Source of the DNA: Diaphorobacter sp. HDW4B | Lineage (GTDB): Bacteria > Pseudomonadota > Gammaproteobacteria > Burkholderiales > Burkholderiaceae_C | Direction: 5' to 3' | NCBI RefSeq assembly: GCF_011305535.1 | Contig: NZ_CP049905.1 | Location: forward strand, 806,001 to 870,000 | Length of the DNA: 64,000 nucleotides | Shown: piece by piece, positions 22,574 through 31,845 of the stretch | How positions within the stretch are numbered: the first letter of the stretch is position 1 | Layout of the letters: every line of letters starts with the position of its first letter | Made by a program: the position numbers and the translations under genes | Notes under the pieces: generated by a model | The model's input: only the letters and a program-made list of their open reading frames with translations | Databases searched by the model: none | What the model was told of the DNA's origin: nothing

Positions 22574-24118
22574 ATGAGCGCCAAACGCCCGGAACCCATC
22601 AATGCCGAAGCCACCAGCCCTGCCCCGCTGGAATCGCCCAAGCAAAACTCGGCACAGCGCACACGCGTTGGGCTGAACCTCTTCTGGCGCACTTTTTTTC
22701 TGTTGGCTCTGCTCTTGGTCGGCTCGATTCTCGCGTGGCTGCAGACCCTTCGCGCGCTCGAGTTCGAGCCCCGCACGCTGCAGACCGCGCAGCAGATTGC
22801 ATCACTTGTCAATCTGAGCCGCGCCGCGCTTGTCCATGCCGACGCGATTGCGCGCGTCTCGCTGATCAAAACCATGGCCGATCAGGAAGGTGTGCGCATT
22901 CTCCCGCGCGAGCCCGACGACAAGTTTGAACATCTGCCGCAATCGGCTCTGGGCGCTCGCCTCACCGAAGAGCTGACACGACGCCTTGGCCCCGGCACGA
23001 TTCTGGCCACCAGCGTGAACGGCGAACAAGGCCTCTGGGTGGGCTTCAACATCAACGGCGATCCGAACTGGCTGCTCATGGATCGCTCGCGCCTGTCCAC
23101 CGCCAGCGGCAAGACCTGGCTGATCTGGCTGATCACCGCAGGCGCGCTGTCGCTGGCCGGTGCCGCCGTGATCGCGCGGCTGATCAATCAGCCGCTCAAG
23201 CAATTGAGCTACGCCGCCAACAAGGTCAAGGACGGCGACTTTGCCGCCAGCCAATTGGATGAAGGTGCGGTGACCAGCGAAATCCGCGAGGTGAACATCG
23301 GCTTCAACCGCATGGCGCAGAAACTCGCCAAGCTGGAGCAGGACCGCGCGGTCATGCTCGCCGGCATCTCGCATGACCTGCGCACACCGCTTGCGCGCCT
23401 GCGCCTCGAAACCGAAATGAGCGTGCTCGACGACGTCGCGCGCGACCACATGGTGGCCGACATCGTGCAGCTCGACGCGACCATCGACAAGTTCCTCGAC
23501 TACGCGCGCCCCGATGCCGTGACGCTGACCCCGGTGAATCTCTACGGCGTCGTGTCCTCGTGCGTCTACGCCGTGCAGGACCACCGCGAGCTGCAGATCA
23601 GCATGTCCGTGCCCGAGCATCTGAACGTGCTGGTCGACGAGATCGAACTCGCGCGCGTGATCTCCAACCTGCTGGAAAACGCGCGCCGCTACGGCAAGAA
23701 CAAGGAGACCGGCGTGACCACGGTCGACATCACCGCGAAGTCCTGGGACAAGTGGGTGCTGATCAAGCTGCGCGACCACGGCAACGGCGTGCCGCCCGAG
23801 CAGCTTGCCAACCTGACCAAGCCGTTCTTCCGCAGCGATTCGGCACGTACCGCAGCAGCCGGTGCGGGCCTTGGCCTCGCCATCGTGGACAAGACCGTGC
23901 AGCGCATGGGCGGCATTTTCGCGCTGGCCAATGCGGCCTCGGGCGGCCTCGTCGCGCATATCCAATTGCAGCGCGTGGCCGAGTTGCCCGAAGGCGCAGA
24001 CCCCAAGCAGCGCCTGCAGCGTCCGCAGGTCAAACGCCATCTGCCGCCGCGCGCGGGCGAGACCTTGCGCGGCTTCTCGCAGCCCATGGATCTCAACGAC
24101 GAACGCGTGAACGACTGA
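22574..24118 (+). CDS. envZ: EnvZ-type sensor histidine kinase
   Basis: The 514-residue kinase has two membrane segments (about 31-52 and 175-198), a periplasmic loop, a HAMP region (NQPLKQLSYAANKVKDGDF), the phospho-acceptor His in AGISHDLRTPLARLRLE, and an ATPase domain with LLENARRYG, KLRDHGNGVPPEQL and AGAGLGLAIVDK. It is the partner of OmpR. The basic C-terminal extension after about 470 is longer than usual. A strong terminator follows. Confidence 0.9.
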   Translation: MSAKRPEPINAEATSPAPLESPKQNSAQRTRVGLNLFWRTFFLLALLLVGSILAWLQTLRALEFEPRTLQTAQQIASLVNLSRAALVHADAIARVSLIKTMADQEGVRILPREPDDKFEHLPQSALGARLTEELTRRLGPGTILATSVNGEQGLWVGFNINGDPNWLLMDRSRLSTASGKTWLIWLITAGALSLAGAAVIARLINQPLKQLSYAANKVKDGDFAASQLDEGAVTSEIREVNIGFNRMAQKLAKLEQDRAVMLAGISHDLRTPLARLRLETEMSVLDDVARDHMVADIVQLDATIDKFLDYARPDAVTLTPVNLYGVVSSCVYAVQDHRELQISMSVPEHLNVLVDEIELARVISNLLENARRYGKNKETGVTTVDITAKSWDKWVLIKLRDHGNGVPPEQLANLTKPFFRSDSARTAAAGAGLGLAIVDKTVQRMGGIFALANAASGGLVAHIQLQRVAELPEGADPKQRLQRPQVKRHLPPRAGETLRGFSQPMDLNDERVND

Positions 24119-24134
24119 CGCTCATCGGCAAAAC

Positions 24135-24174
24135 AAAAGGCGCATGGCGGACTCCCTCCACCATGCGCCTTTTT
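24135..24174. terminator. Bidirectional terminator between envZ and ispF
   Basis: AAAAGGCGCATGG pairs perfectly with CCATGCGCCTTTT (13 bp, 13-base loop). A- and T-tracts on the two sides make it active in both directions between convergent genes. Confidence 0.9.
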
Positions 24175-24193
24175 CGTTTCTGCAAGCCGCTGA

Positions 24194-24697
24194 TCAGACC
24201 CGGAACAGCATCGCCGCAGCATTGGCCTCGATGGCCAGCCCCTGCCCCACCGGGCCGAGCTTTTCCGCCGTCTTGGCCTTCACATTCACCTGATCGATTT
24301 CCAATCCCAGCGTCTTCGCAATCACTGCGCACATCGCGCCGATATGCGGCGCGAGTTTCGGAGCCTGCGCGATCACGGTGCTGTCGATGTTGCCGATTTC
24401 ATATCCGGCGGCACGCACGCGGCGTGCGGCTTCGGCCAGCAGCACGTCGGACTTCGCGCCCTTGAACTGCGGATCGGTATCGGGGAAATGGCGACCAATG
24501 TCACCCAGCGCCGCAGCGCCCAGCAACGCATCGGTGATCGCATGCAGCAGCACGTCGGCGTCGGAATGGCCGAGCAGTCCGGCGGTGTGGGGGATGTCCA
24601 CGCCGCCGATGATCAGTTTGCGGCCGGGCACCAGCGCATGCACGTCCCAGCCCTCGCCAACGCGGAACGGGGGGAATTTCAGTTCTTTGGAGCTCAT
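24194..24697 (-). CDS. ispF: 2-C-methyl-D-erythritol 2,4-cyclodiphosphate synthase
   Basis: The 167-residue enzyme makes the cyclic diphosphate in the MEP isoprenoid pathway. The zinc ligands are in [12 protein letters not shown] (Asp and His) and [22 protein letters not shown] and the C-terminal [13 protein letters not shown] are diagnostic. Length is normal. The ATG overlaps the ispD stop as ATGA, giving a coupled ispD-ispF operon. Confidence 0.96.
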   Translation of the reverse strand: MSSKELKFPPFRVGEGWDVHALVPGRKLIIGGVDIPHTAGLLGHSDADVLLHAITDALLGAAALGDIGRHFPDTDPQFKGAKSDVLLAEAARRVRAAGYEIGNIDSTVIAQAPKLAPHIGAMCAVIAKTLGLEIDQVNVKAKTAEKLGPVGQGLAIEANAAAMLFRV

Positions 24698-25455
24698 GTC
24701 TTGCTTTTCTCGATGCTTGCCGGACGGTGGGCGCGCTGCCAGAAGATGGCTTCGGCCAATGCGAAATCCTGCGGATAGGTGACCTTGAAATTCTGCGCGC
24801 TGCCAGGCACCAGCAGTGGGCGCAATCCAGCAGTCTCGATGGCGCTGGCCTCGTCGGTGATGCCGTCGAAGTTCTGCGCGGCGCGGGCTTCGAGTGCGTC
24901 ATGCAACAGCCCCGCGCGGAACATCTGCGGCGTCTGCGCAAGCCACTTGTCGGCGCGGTCGATCGTGGCAGCACTGCGACCTTCGACCGACAACTTGAGC
25001 GTATCGGGCAGCGGCAGCGCGAGCAACCCCCCCACGTCATCAGGCAGGCAGGCGTCGATCAGCGCATCGATTTCCGCGGGGGTGATCAGGCAACGCGCCG
25101 CATCGTGCACCAGCACCCAGTCGTCGCGCGTCGCCGTCTGGCTGGCGAGCAGAAAACGAAGACCGTTGAACACGCTGGACGCACGCGTCGGACCGCCGCC
25201 CTCGATCACATTCCAGGTCGTATCGGGCTTGCGCAATGTGCCATCGCCGGGCGTGACGACCACATGCACGCTGGCGATGCGCCCCACCGTCGCAAACGCC
25301 GCCAAGGTGTGCTCGACCAGCATCTTTCCGGCCAGCGGCTCATATTGTTTAGGCTGCGCCGTGCCCGCGCGCGAACCTACGCCCGCACATGGCAGCAATG
25401 CAAAGCAGCGCGCCGTCACAGCTTTGCCTTCTTGTTGTGCTTCATTCGAATTCAT
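24694..25455 (-). CDS. ispD: 2-C-methyl-D-erythritol 4-phosphate cytidylyltransferase
   Basis: The 253-residue enzyme transfers CMP to MEP. The nucleotide-binding start is [33 protein letters not shown] and the later [11 protein letters not shown] are conserved. The N-terminus has about 14 residues more than most family members, so an internal GTG start near residue 13 is possible. It is divergent from mfd. Confidence 0.95.
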   Translation of the reverse strand: MNSNEAQQEGKAVTARCFALLPCAGVGSRAGTAQPKQYEPLAGKMLVEHTLAAFATVGRIASVHVVVTPGDGTLRKPDTTWNVIEGGGPTRASSVFNGLRFLLASQTATRDDWVLVHDAARCLITPAEIDALIDACLPDDVGGLLALPLPDTLKLSVEGRSAATIDRADKWLAQTPQMFRAGLLHDALEARAAQNFDGITDEASAIETAGLRPLLVPGSAQNFKVTYPQDFALAEAIFWQRAHRPASIEKSKT

Positions 25456-25607
25456 GTTGCCGGGATTGTAGACAGCGCACTGCGGGGTCCGGGGAAGTCA
25501 CTACAGAGCGCGCGAAATCCAGCTTCTTTAAAATAGACCATCCACCCCCGTTGCACCAGCTACGGGGTTTTCGTCGTTTTTGCCTTGCCACTGCCGACTG
25601 CATTCCC

Positions 25608-28600
25608 ATGGATCTGCCCAAACTCTCGCCCGGAAAACGTTTTGCGATGCCTCGCCCCGCTGGGTCTGCCGATGCATTGCTGCTCGCGCGCCTGGCCGAG
25701 CGCGAGAAGGCGCACAAGCGTGTGACGGCCATCGTCACCGCCGACGCGACGGACGCGCGCCGCCTGATCGACGAGATGGAGTTCTTCGCGCCCGAGCTGC
25801 GTTGCGCCATGTTTCCCGATTGGGAAACCCTGCCCTACGACACGTTCTCGCCGCATCAGGACCTGATCAGCGAGCGGCTTGCCACGCTCTGGCGCATCTC
25901 GCAGGGCGAGGTCGATGTGGTGCTGGTGCCCGCAACGACGGCACTCTACCGCGTGGCCCCGCCCTCTTTCCTCGCGGGCTACACCTTCCACTTCAAGGCC
26001 AAGCAGAAACTCGACGAAGCCAAGCTGCGCGCGCAGCTCACGCTGGCGGGCTATTCCAACGTCTCGCAGGTGGTGAGCCATGGCGAATACGCCGTGCGCG
26101 GCGGGCTGATCGACCTGTTTCCGATGGGCTCGCACGTGCCTTATCGCGTGGACCTGTTCGACAACGAGATTGACTCGATCCGCACCTTCGATCCGGACAC
26201 GCAGCGCAGTCTCTACCCCGTGCCGGAAGTGCGCCTGCTGCCCGGCCGCGAGTTCCCGATGGACGACGATGCGCGCGCCAAGTTCCGCCATCGCTGGCGC
26301 GAGCTGCTGGAAGGCGATCCGACCAAGAGCCGCATCTACAAGGACATGGGCAATGGCGTGGCGACGGCCGGCATCGAGTACTACCTGCCGCTGTTCTTCG
26401 ACGACACGGCGACGATGTTCGACTACCTCGGCACCGACACCACCGTCGTGCTGCACGGCGATCTCGAAGCCGCGTTTCTGCGTTTCTGGCAGGACACCAC
26501 GGAGCGCTTTCGCCTCGTTCAAGGCGACCCCGAGCGCCCGGTGCTGCCGCCCGAAACGCTGTTCCTGAGCGCCGATCAGTTCTACACCCGCGCCAAAGAC
26601 CACGCCCAGCTCGCGTTGCGCCCCAACGTGGAAGATGTGCCGGACAACGCGCATTTCCAGAAGCTCAATGACCTCGCGGTGATTCGCGGCGCGGAAGACC
26701 CGCTCGCCAAGCTGCAGGCACATATCCTGTCGACGCAACATCGCGTCTTGCTGCTGGCCGAAAGCGATGGCCGCCGCGAAAGCCTGCTCGACTTTCTGCG
26801 TGCCTCGCATCTGAATCCGCCTGCGTTCGATTCATTGAACGAATTCCAGCAAACGCACGAGGAAAAAATCGGCATCGCCACCTCCACGCTGGCCACCGGA
26901 TTCAGCTGGATCGAAGGCGGCATCGACTTCGTCACCGAGACCGAACTGTTCTCGACCAACGGCACTGCGCGCCGCCGTCGCAAACAGGAACAGGTCAGCG
27001 ATGTCGATGCGCTGATCAAGGATTTGTCCGAACTGAAGGTCGGCGATCCGGTCGTGCACAGCGCACATGGCATCGGACGTTACCTCGGCCTGATCAACAT
27101 GGACATCGGCCAGAAGAACCCGGACGGCACGCCCGCCATGCAGGAGTTTCTGCATCTCGAATACGCCGACAAGGCCGCGCTCTATGTGCCGGTCAGCCAG
27201 TTGCAGCTCATCAGCCGCTACACCGGCGTGTCGGCCGACGAAGCACCGCTGCACAAGCTCGGCAGCGGCCAGTGGGAAAAGGCCAAGCGCAAGGCTGCCG
27301 AGCAGGTGCGTGATTCCGCCGCCGAACTGCTCAACATCTATGCGCGGCGCGCTGCGCGACAAGGTCATGCGTTCCGCTTCAACGTGCAGGATTACGAGCA
27401 GTTCTCCAACGACTTCGGCTTCGAGGAAACCGCCGACCAGAAGGCCGCGATCCACGCGGTGATTCAGGACATGATCAGCCCGCAGCCGATGGACCGCCTG
27501 GTCTGCGGCGACGTGGGTTTCGGCAAGACCGAAGTCGCGCTGCGTGCCGCATTCGTCGCGGCCATGGGCGGCAGACAGGTGGCGCTCCTCGCGCCGACCA
27601 CGCTGCTGGCCGAGCAGCACTTCCAGACGCTGATCGACCGTTTCTCCAAGTGGCCGATCAAGGTGGCCGAGGTCTCGCGCTTTCGTTCCGGCAAGGAGAT
27701 CACCGCTGCCGTCAAAGGCATTGCAGAAGGCACGGTGGACATCGTCGTCGGCACGCACAAGCTGCTGTCGGAATCGACCAAGTTCAAGAACCTCGGACTG
27801 CTCATCATCGACGAGGAACACCGCTTTGGCGTGCGCCACAAGGAGGCGATGAAGGCCATGCGCGCCGAAGTCGATGTGCTCACGCTCACCGCCACGCCGA
27901 TTCCACGCACCATGGGCATGGCGCTTGAAGGCCTGCGTGATTTGTCGGTGATCGCCACCGCGCCGCAGCGCCGTCTGGCCATCAAGACCTTTGTGCGCAA
28001 TGAAGGCACGGGCGTGATCCGCGAAGCCGTGCTGCGTGAGCTCAAACGCGGCGGTCAGTGCTACTTTCTGCACAACGAAGTCGAGACCATCGAGAACCGC
28101 AAACAGAAGCTCGAAGAGATACTGCCCGAAGCGCGCATCGCCGTCGCCCACGGCCAGATGCCCGAGCGCGAACTCGAAAAGGTGATGCGCGATTTCGTCG
28201 CGCAGCGCTACAACATCCTGCTGTGCTCGACCATCATCGAGACCGGCATCGACGTGCCCACGGCCAACACCATCATCATGAGCCGCGCGGACAAGTTCGG
28301 CCTCGCGCAGTTGCACCAGTTGCGCGGTCGCGTCGGTCGCTCGCACCACCAGGCCTATGCGTATCTGATGGTGCCCGACATCGATGGCCTGACCAAACAA
28401 GCCGCCCAGCGCCTCGAAGCCATCCAGCAGATGGAGGAACTCGGCTCGGGCTTCTATCTGGCGATGCACGACCTCGAAATTCGCGGCGCGGGCGAAGTGC
28501 TTGGCGAGAACCAGAGCGGCAACATGATGGAGATCGGTTTCCAGCTCTACAACGAGATGCTGTCCGAAGCCGTGGCCTCGCTCAAGGCCGGCAAGGAGCC

Positions 28601-29066
28601 CGATCTGCTCTCGCCACTCTCCGTCACCACCGACATCAACCTGCACTCGCCCGCCCTGCTGCCCGACGATTACTGCGGCGACGTGCACCTGCGCCTGTCG
28701 TTCTACAAGAAGCTCGCCACCGCCAAGACGCCGCAGCAGATCGACACGCTGCTCGAAGAAATCGTCGACCGCTTCGGCAAGCTGCCCGCGCAGACGCAGA
28801 CCCTCATCGACGTGCACCGCCTGCGCGTGATGAGCCAGCCGTATGGCGTGATGAAGGTCGATGCCGCGCCCGGCGTCATCAGCATCACCTTCAGGCCACA
28901 GCCGCCGATCGACCCGATGAACATCATCCACTTGGTGCAGAAAAACAAGCACATCAAACTGGCCGGCAACGACAAGCTGCGCATCGAACGCGCACTGCCC
29001 GATCCCAAGGACCGCGCGCATCTGGTGCGCGACATTCTGCGCAGCCTGGGACAACCGGTTCACTAA
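25608..29066 (+). CDS. mfd: Transcription-repair coupling factor
   Basis: The 1152-residue protein removes stalled RNA polymerase from damaged DNA and recruits UvrA. UvrB-like modules occupy the first third. The RNA-polymerase-interacting domain follows (VGDPVVHSAHGIGRYLG). The RecG-like translocase has Walker A GDVGFGKTEVALRA, DEEHRFGVRHKE, TLTATPIPRTM and QLRGRVGRSHHQAYAYL. Length and order are standard. The TAA stop coincides with one flank of the inverted-repeat element that follows. Confidence 0.96.
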   Translation: MDLPKLSPGKRFAMPRPAGSADALLLARLAEREKAHKRVTAIVTADATDARRLIDEMEFFAPELRCAMFPDWETLPYDTFSPHQDLISERLATLWRISQGEVDVVLVPATTALYRVAPPSFLAGYTFHFKAKQKLDEAKLRAQLTLAGYSNVSQVVSHGEYAVRGGLIDLFPMGSHVPYRVDLFDNEIDSIRTFDPDTQRSLYPVPEVRLLPGREFPMDDDARAKFRHRWRELLEGDPTKSRIYKDMGNGVATAGIEYYLPLFFDDTATMFDYLGTDTTVVLHGDLEAAFLRFWQDTTERFRLVQGDPERPVLPPETLFLSADQFYTRAKDHAQLALRPNVEDVPDNAHFQKLNDLAVIRGAEDPLAKLQAHILSTQHRVLLLAESDGRRESLLDFLRASHLNPPAFDSLNEFQQTHEEKIGIATSTLATGFSWIEGGIDFVTETELFSTNGTARRRRKQEQVSDVDALIKDLSELKVGDPVVHSAHGIGRYLGLINMDIGQKNPDGTPAMQEFLHLEYADKAALYVPVSQLQLISRYTGVSADEAPLHKLGSGQWEKAKRKAAEQVRDSAAELLNIYARRAARQGHAFRFNVQDYEQFSNDFGFEETADQKAAIHAVIQDMISPQPMDRLVCGDVGFGKTEVALRAAFVAAMGGRQVALLAPTTLLAEQHFQTLIDRFSKWPIKVAEVSRFRSGKEITAAVKGIAEGTVDIVVGTHKLLSESTKFKNLGLLIIDEEHRFGVRHKEAMKAMRAEVDVLTLTATPIPRTMGMALEGLRDLSVIATAPQRRLAIKTFVRNEGTGVIREAVLRELKRGGQCYFLHNEVETIENRKQKLEEILPEARIAVAHGQMPERELEKVMRDFVAQRYNILLCSTIIETGIDVPTANTIIMSRADKFGLAQLHQLRGRVGRSHHQAYAYLMVPDIDGLTKQAAQRLEAIQQMEELGSGFYLAMHDLEIRGAGEVLGENQSGNMMEIGFQLYNEMLSEAVASLKAGKEPDLLSPLSVTTDINLHSPALLPDDYCGDVHLRLSFYKKLATAKTPQQIDTLLEEIVDRFGKLPAQTQTLIDVHRLRVMSQPYGVMKVDAAPGVISITFRPQPPIDPMNIIHLVQKNKHIKLAGNDKLRIERALPDPKDRAHLVRDILRSLGQPVH

Positions 29067-29297
29067 GAGCCTGTTCACGATCTCCACGATGCCGCGTTGG
29101 GGCGCAATCGGGATGAGTTTGGAGTGATGGGTCGCCCGCATGGGCTCGTGCCCATGCAAGAGCCAGCGCGCCAAAATCGCCCGATTTCGCCCCAATCCGA
29201 AGGGCCAGTGACTTTGCGGGCGGTCTGCGGTATTGCGCCTTGCATCCCATCCCGCAAAGACATTGGCGCGGCTCTGCGGAGATCGTGAACAGGTTCT
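29067..29297. mobile_element. Non-autonomous inverted-repeat element at the mfd stop
   Basis: The ends are GAGCCTGTTCACGATCTCC (29067-29085) and GGAGATCGTGAACAGGTTC, an almost perfect terminal inverted repeat. TAA flanks both ends and looks like a 3-bp target duplication, as made by the TNA-type IS5 relatives. The 230-bp body has no transposase frame. The left TAA is the mfd stop codon. Confidence 0.7.
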
Positions 29298-29319
29298 AAG
29301 ATCAAATGAAACTATCAAA

Positions 29320-29359
29320 CCAGTTGCCGTTGAAGGCCATATAGATTTCCGGCAACTGG
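29320..29359. repeat. 10-bp inverted repeat before methyltransferase gene
   Basis: CCAGTTGCCG (29320-29329) is complementary to CGGCAACTGG (29350-29359), with a 20-base loop and no T-run. It may be an operator or a structured leader. Confidence 0.45.
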
Positions 29360-29423
29360 CGCTTGGGCTCAGAATCTAGGGCTCACGCGCAACATCCACC
29401 GCGCCCAACCCAACGGGAACCCT

Positions 29424-30116
29424 ATGGACATCGAAGAAGCCAAGCGATTGGTCGCATCCGTCAAGCACTGGCATCACCGCTTCGAAGTTCATCCGGGAGT
29501 CATCACGCCCGGCTCTTATGACCCAGGCTTCCTGCTCGATGCCGTCGGCTTTCCGGCTGATTTGACAGGCCAACGCGTGCTGGACATCGGCCCATCCGAT
29601 GGTTTCTTTTCGTTGGCTGCACGACGGCGCGGAGCCGAGGTGGTGGTCGTCGACTACCGAGCGAAGGAGGCTCACGGATTCGCCGTCATGGAGCAGATCA
29701 CCGGATGCTCCTTCGACTATCACTGCGCCAACATCTACGACCTGAGCGCTGCCCAGCTTGGCACGTTCGACCATGTGCTGTTTCTGGGTCTGCTCTATCA
29801 CCTGCCCGACATGATGAAAGCACTCGCGATCGTGCGCTCGCTGAGTCATGGGGCGATGTACCTGGAGAGCCATGCTGCCAACGACCTGCCTCAGGACATC
29901 GCACTGGCCCGCTACTACCGGCACGATGCGCTGGCCGGAGACATCACGAACTTCTGGTCCCCCAACGCCGCGTGCATTCGCGACATGGCGACGGATTGCG
30001 CGTTCGATCTCGTCACGGACAGGACTTGGGGAGACCGCTACTTTGGACGCTTCCAGGTCAACGACGACCCAGCGCGCAAACGCAAGCTGCAACTGGGTTA
30101 CGGTCTTTTCCAATAG
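29424..30116 (+). CDS. Class I SAM-dependent methyltransferase (CmoB/DUF1698-like)
   Basis: The 230-residue protein has the SAM-binding motif VLDIGPSDGFFSLAA (about 51-65), the acidic VVVVDYRAK and the motif-IV-like FDHVLFLGLLYHLPD. The HHRFEVHPGVITPG start and RVLDIG-type core resemble the CmoB (DUF1698) group, which modifies tRNA wobble uridine. The protein is shorter than CmoB and lacks its full N-terminus, so the substrate is open. It follows the inverted-repeat element and precedes a membrane-protein gene by 40 bases. Confidence 0.75.
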   Translation: MDIEEAKRLVASVKHWHHRFEVHPGVITPGSYDPGFLLDAVGFPADLTGQRVLDIGPSDGFFSLAARRRGAEVVVVDYRAKEAHGFAVMEQITGCSFDYHCANIYDLSAAQLGTFDHVLFLGLLYHLPDMMKALAIVRSLSHGAMYLESHAANDLPQDIALARYYRHDALAGDITNFWSPNAACIRDMATDCAFDLVTDRTWGDRYFGRFQVNDDPARKRKLQLGYGLFQ

Positions 30117-30156
30117 ATAGCGGCCTATCGCTCGACTGAGATAAAGTGGCAGCACC

Positions 30157-30837
30157 ATGCTCATCGTGGAAGCCGCCATCAGTCTCATCGCCCTCGCCAT
30201 CGCGCTCTGGCTGCGGCCTTGGCGCATGCTCGGCTCGAGCACGCTGCGCACGCCCGAAGGCCCGCAGCGCCGGATTTCTCCGCTGATCAGCCCGTTGCTG
30301 GCCGCGCTGGTGCTGTTGCCTTGGCTCTGGGCGCTTCCCACGCTGGTGCGCATGCCACTGCCGCTTCAACTCTCGGGTGCCTGCATGCTGGTGCTGATGC
30401 TGGGTTGGCCGCTGGCGATTCCTGTGTTCTGGATCGTGGGCACAAGCACTGCCGTGCTCTCGCCCTCCATGCAATGGGACGACGCCCTCGCCGCCATCAC
30501 CTGGCTGGGCGTGATCCCCGCGACGCTGGCGATGCTGCTGGGCGCGCTGATTCGGCGCTTCAACGGAACACGCATGTTTGTCTATGTGCTCGGCCGCGCC
30601 TTTCTGGGCACCGTGGCCTGCGTTTTCCTCACCGGCGCACTGGCGCAGTGGAGCGGCCATGTGCTGGCCGCCGAGGTCGATGACGGGCTCTCGATGGTCG
30701 CGCGCTGGCTCATGGCCTGGAGCGATGGCCTGCTCACCGGCATGCTGACCGCCGTGTTCGTGGCTTTCAAACCCGAATGGCTGGCCACCTGGTCGGACAA
30801 GCTCTATCTACCCAAACCGCATTCGGGCGGGCAGTGA
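30157..30837 (+). CDS. Integral membrane protein, ECF/CbiM-like
   Basis: The 226-residue protein has six or seven hydrophobic segments. The conserved C-terminal part, SDGLLTGMLTAVFVAFKPEWLATW, resembles the COG3235-type membrane proteins annotated as energy-coupling factor (cobalt or similar) transporter permeases. LRTPEGPQRRISPLISP is a cytoplasmic loop. No ATPase partner is adjacent. Its role in metal uptake is inferred and uncertain. Confidence 0.6.
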   Translation: MLIVEAAISLIALAIALWLRPWRMLGSSTLRTPEGPQRRISPLISPLLAALVLLPWLWALPTLVRMPLPLQLSGACMLVLMLGWPLAIPVFWIVGTSTAVLSPSMQWDDALAAITWLGVIPATLAMLLGALIRRFNGTRMFVYVLGRAFLGTVACVFLTGALAQWSGHVLAAEVDDGLSMVARWLMAWSDGLLTGMLTAVFVAFKPEWLATWSDKLYLPKPHSGGQ

Positions 30838-30933
30838 ATCAGCGCGTTTTCCTCCGGGCCTTTTCAAGCCCGGCCTCCAATCGCACTACCATTACGGCTT
30901 TCATTCAATTTGCATTGCGCATTGGTCCACAAA

Positions 30934-31647
30934 ATGCCCCAAGCCACAGAATTTGCCCCCGGCCTCGCCCTGCGCGGAATCACTGCGCCGCTCAAGCTTG
31001 CTGACTACAAGCTGATCGCGTTCGACATGGACTCGACGCTCATCAGCATCGAATGCGTGGACGAGATCGCCGATGCGGTAGGCCGCAAGGCCGAAGTGGC
31101 CGCCATCACCGAGGCCGCCATGCAGGGCGTGATTTCCGACTACAAGGAAAGCCTGCGCCAGCGCGTGGCGCTGCTCAAGGGCGTGACCGTGCAAGATCTG
31201 GACCGCGTGTTCACCGAGCGCCTGCAATTCAATCCCGGCGCGAAGGAACTGATCGACGCAGCCAAGGCCGCTGGTTTGAAGACGCTCTTGGTCTCGGGCG
31301 GTTTCACCTATTTCTCCGACCGCGTGAAGAAGCATCTGGGCATCGACTTTGCGCGCTCCAACATGCTGGAGATCGACAACGGTGTGCTCACCGGCCGCAT
31401 GGTCGATCAGCCCTGGGGCGACATCTGCGACGGCGCCGAAAAGCGCCGCACGCTGCTGGAGATGGCGTCGCTGATGGGCATCGACCCCAGCGAAACCATC
31501 GCCGTGGGCGACGGTGCCAACGACCTGCCGATGATGGGCGAGGCCGGCATTTCGGTCGCCTACCACGCCAAGCCCACCGTGCGCGCGCAGGCCAAGGTCG
31601 CCATCAACCAGGGCGGTCTGGACCGTCTGCTGGAAGTACTGCGCTGA
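30934..31647 (+). CDS. serB: Phosphoserine phosphatase
   Basis: The 237-residue HAD phosphatase performs the last step of serine synthesis. The nucleophile motif FDMDSTLISIECVDEIAD, motif II LLVSGGFTYF and motif III AVGDGANDLPMM are all intact. ATG 30934 is chosen because the frame upstream has no family similarity. Only the phosphatase domain plus a short N-terminus is present, a normal form in this group. Confidence 0.95.
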   Translation: MPQATEFAPGLALRGITAPLKLADYKLIAFDMDSTLISIECVDEIADAVGRKAEVAAITEAAMQGVISDYKESLRQRVALLKGVTVQDLDRVFTERLQFNPGAKELIDAAKAAGLKTLLVSGGFTYFSDRVKKHLGIDFARSNMLEIDNGVLTGRMVDQPWGDICDGAEKRRTLLEMASLMGIDPSETIAVGDGANDLPMMGEAGISVAYHAKPTVRAQAKVAINQGGLDRLLEVLR

Positions 31648-31657
31648 GCCAGCCGCC

Positions 31658-31686
31658 TTGACTCCCATCATCCTCGTAGTTATTAA
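31658..31686 (+). promoter_or_regulatory. Probable promoter of metQ
   Basis: TTGACT (31658-31663) and TATTAA (31681-31686) are 17 bases apart. An AT-rich palindromic stretch (ATATCC, then GGATAT, 31689-31709) follows. The leader to ATG 31846 would be about 150 bases. Confidence 0.5.
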
Positions 31687-31845
31687 ATATCCTTTTTATA
31701 TATGGATATGAATTTAAAAACGAGGCGGACGTCAACCGGAAGAATTACACTTGCGTTCTGTTGTTAGTCAAAAGCACCGGTCCAAACCGGACCTTGTGCA
31801 ACGGACGCCATCCATAAAGAACATCTTTTTGAGGATCATCTGGAC

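Noticed and set aside
26832-29318. 828-codon minus-strand frame opposite mfd
   Set aside because: It is the antisense shadow of a GC-rich coding gene. Its composition is His/Arg/Leu-rich with no motif, while mfd motifs are perfect on the other strand.
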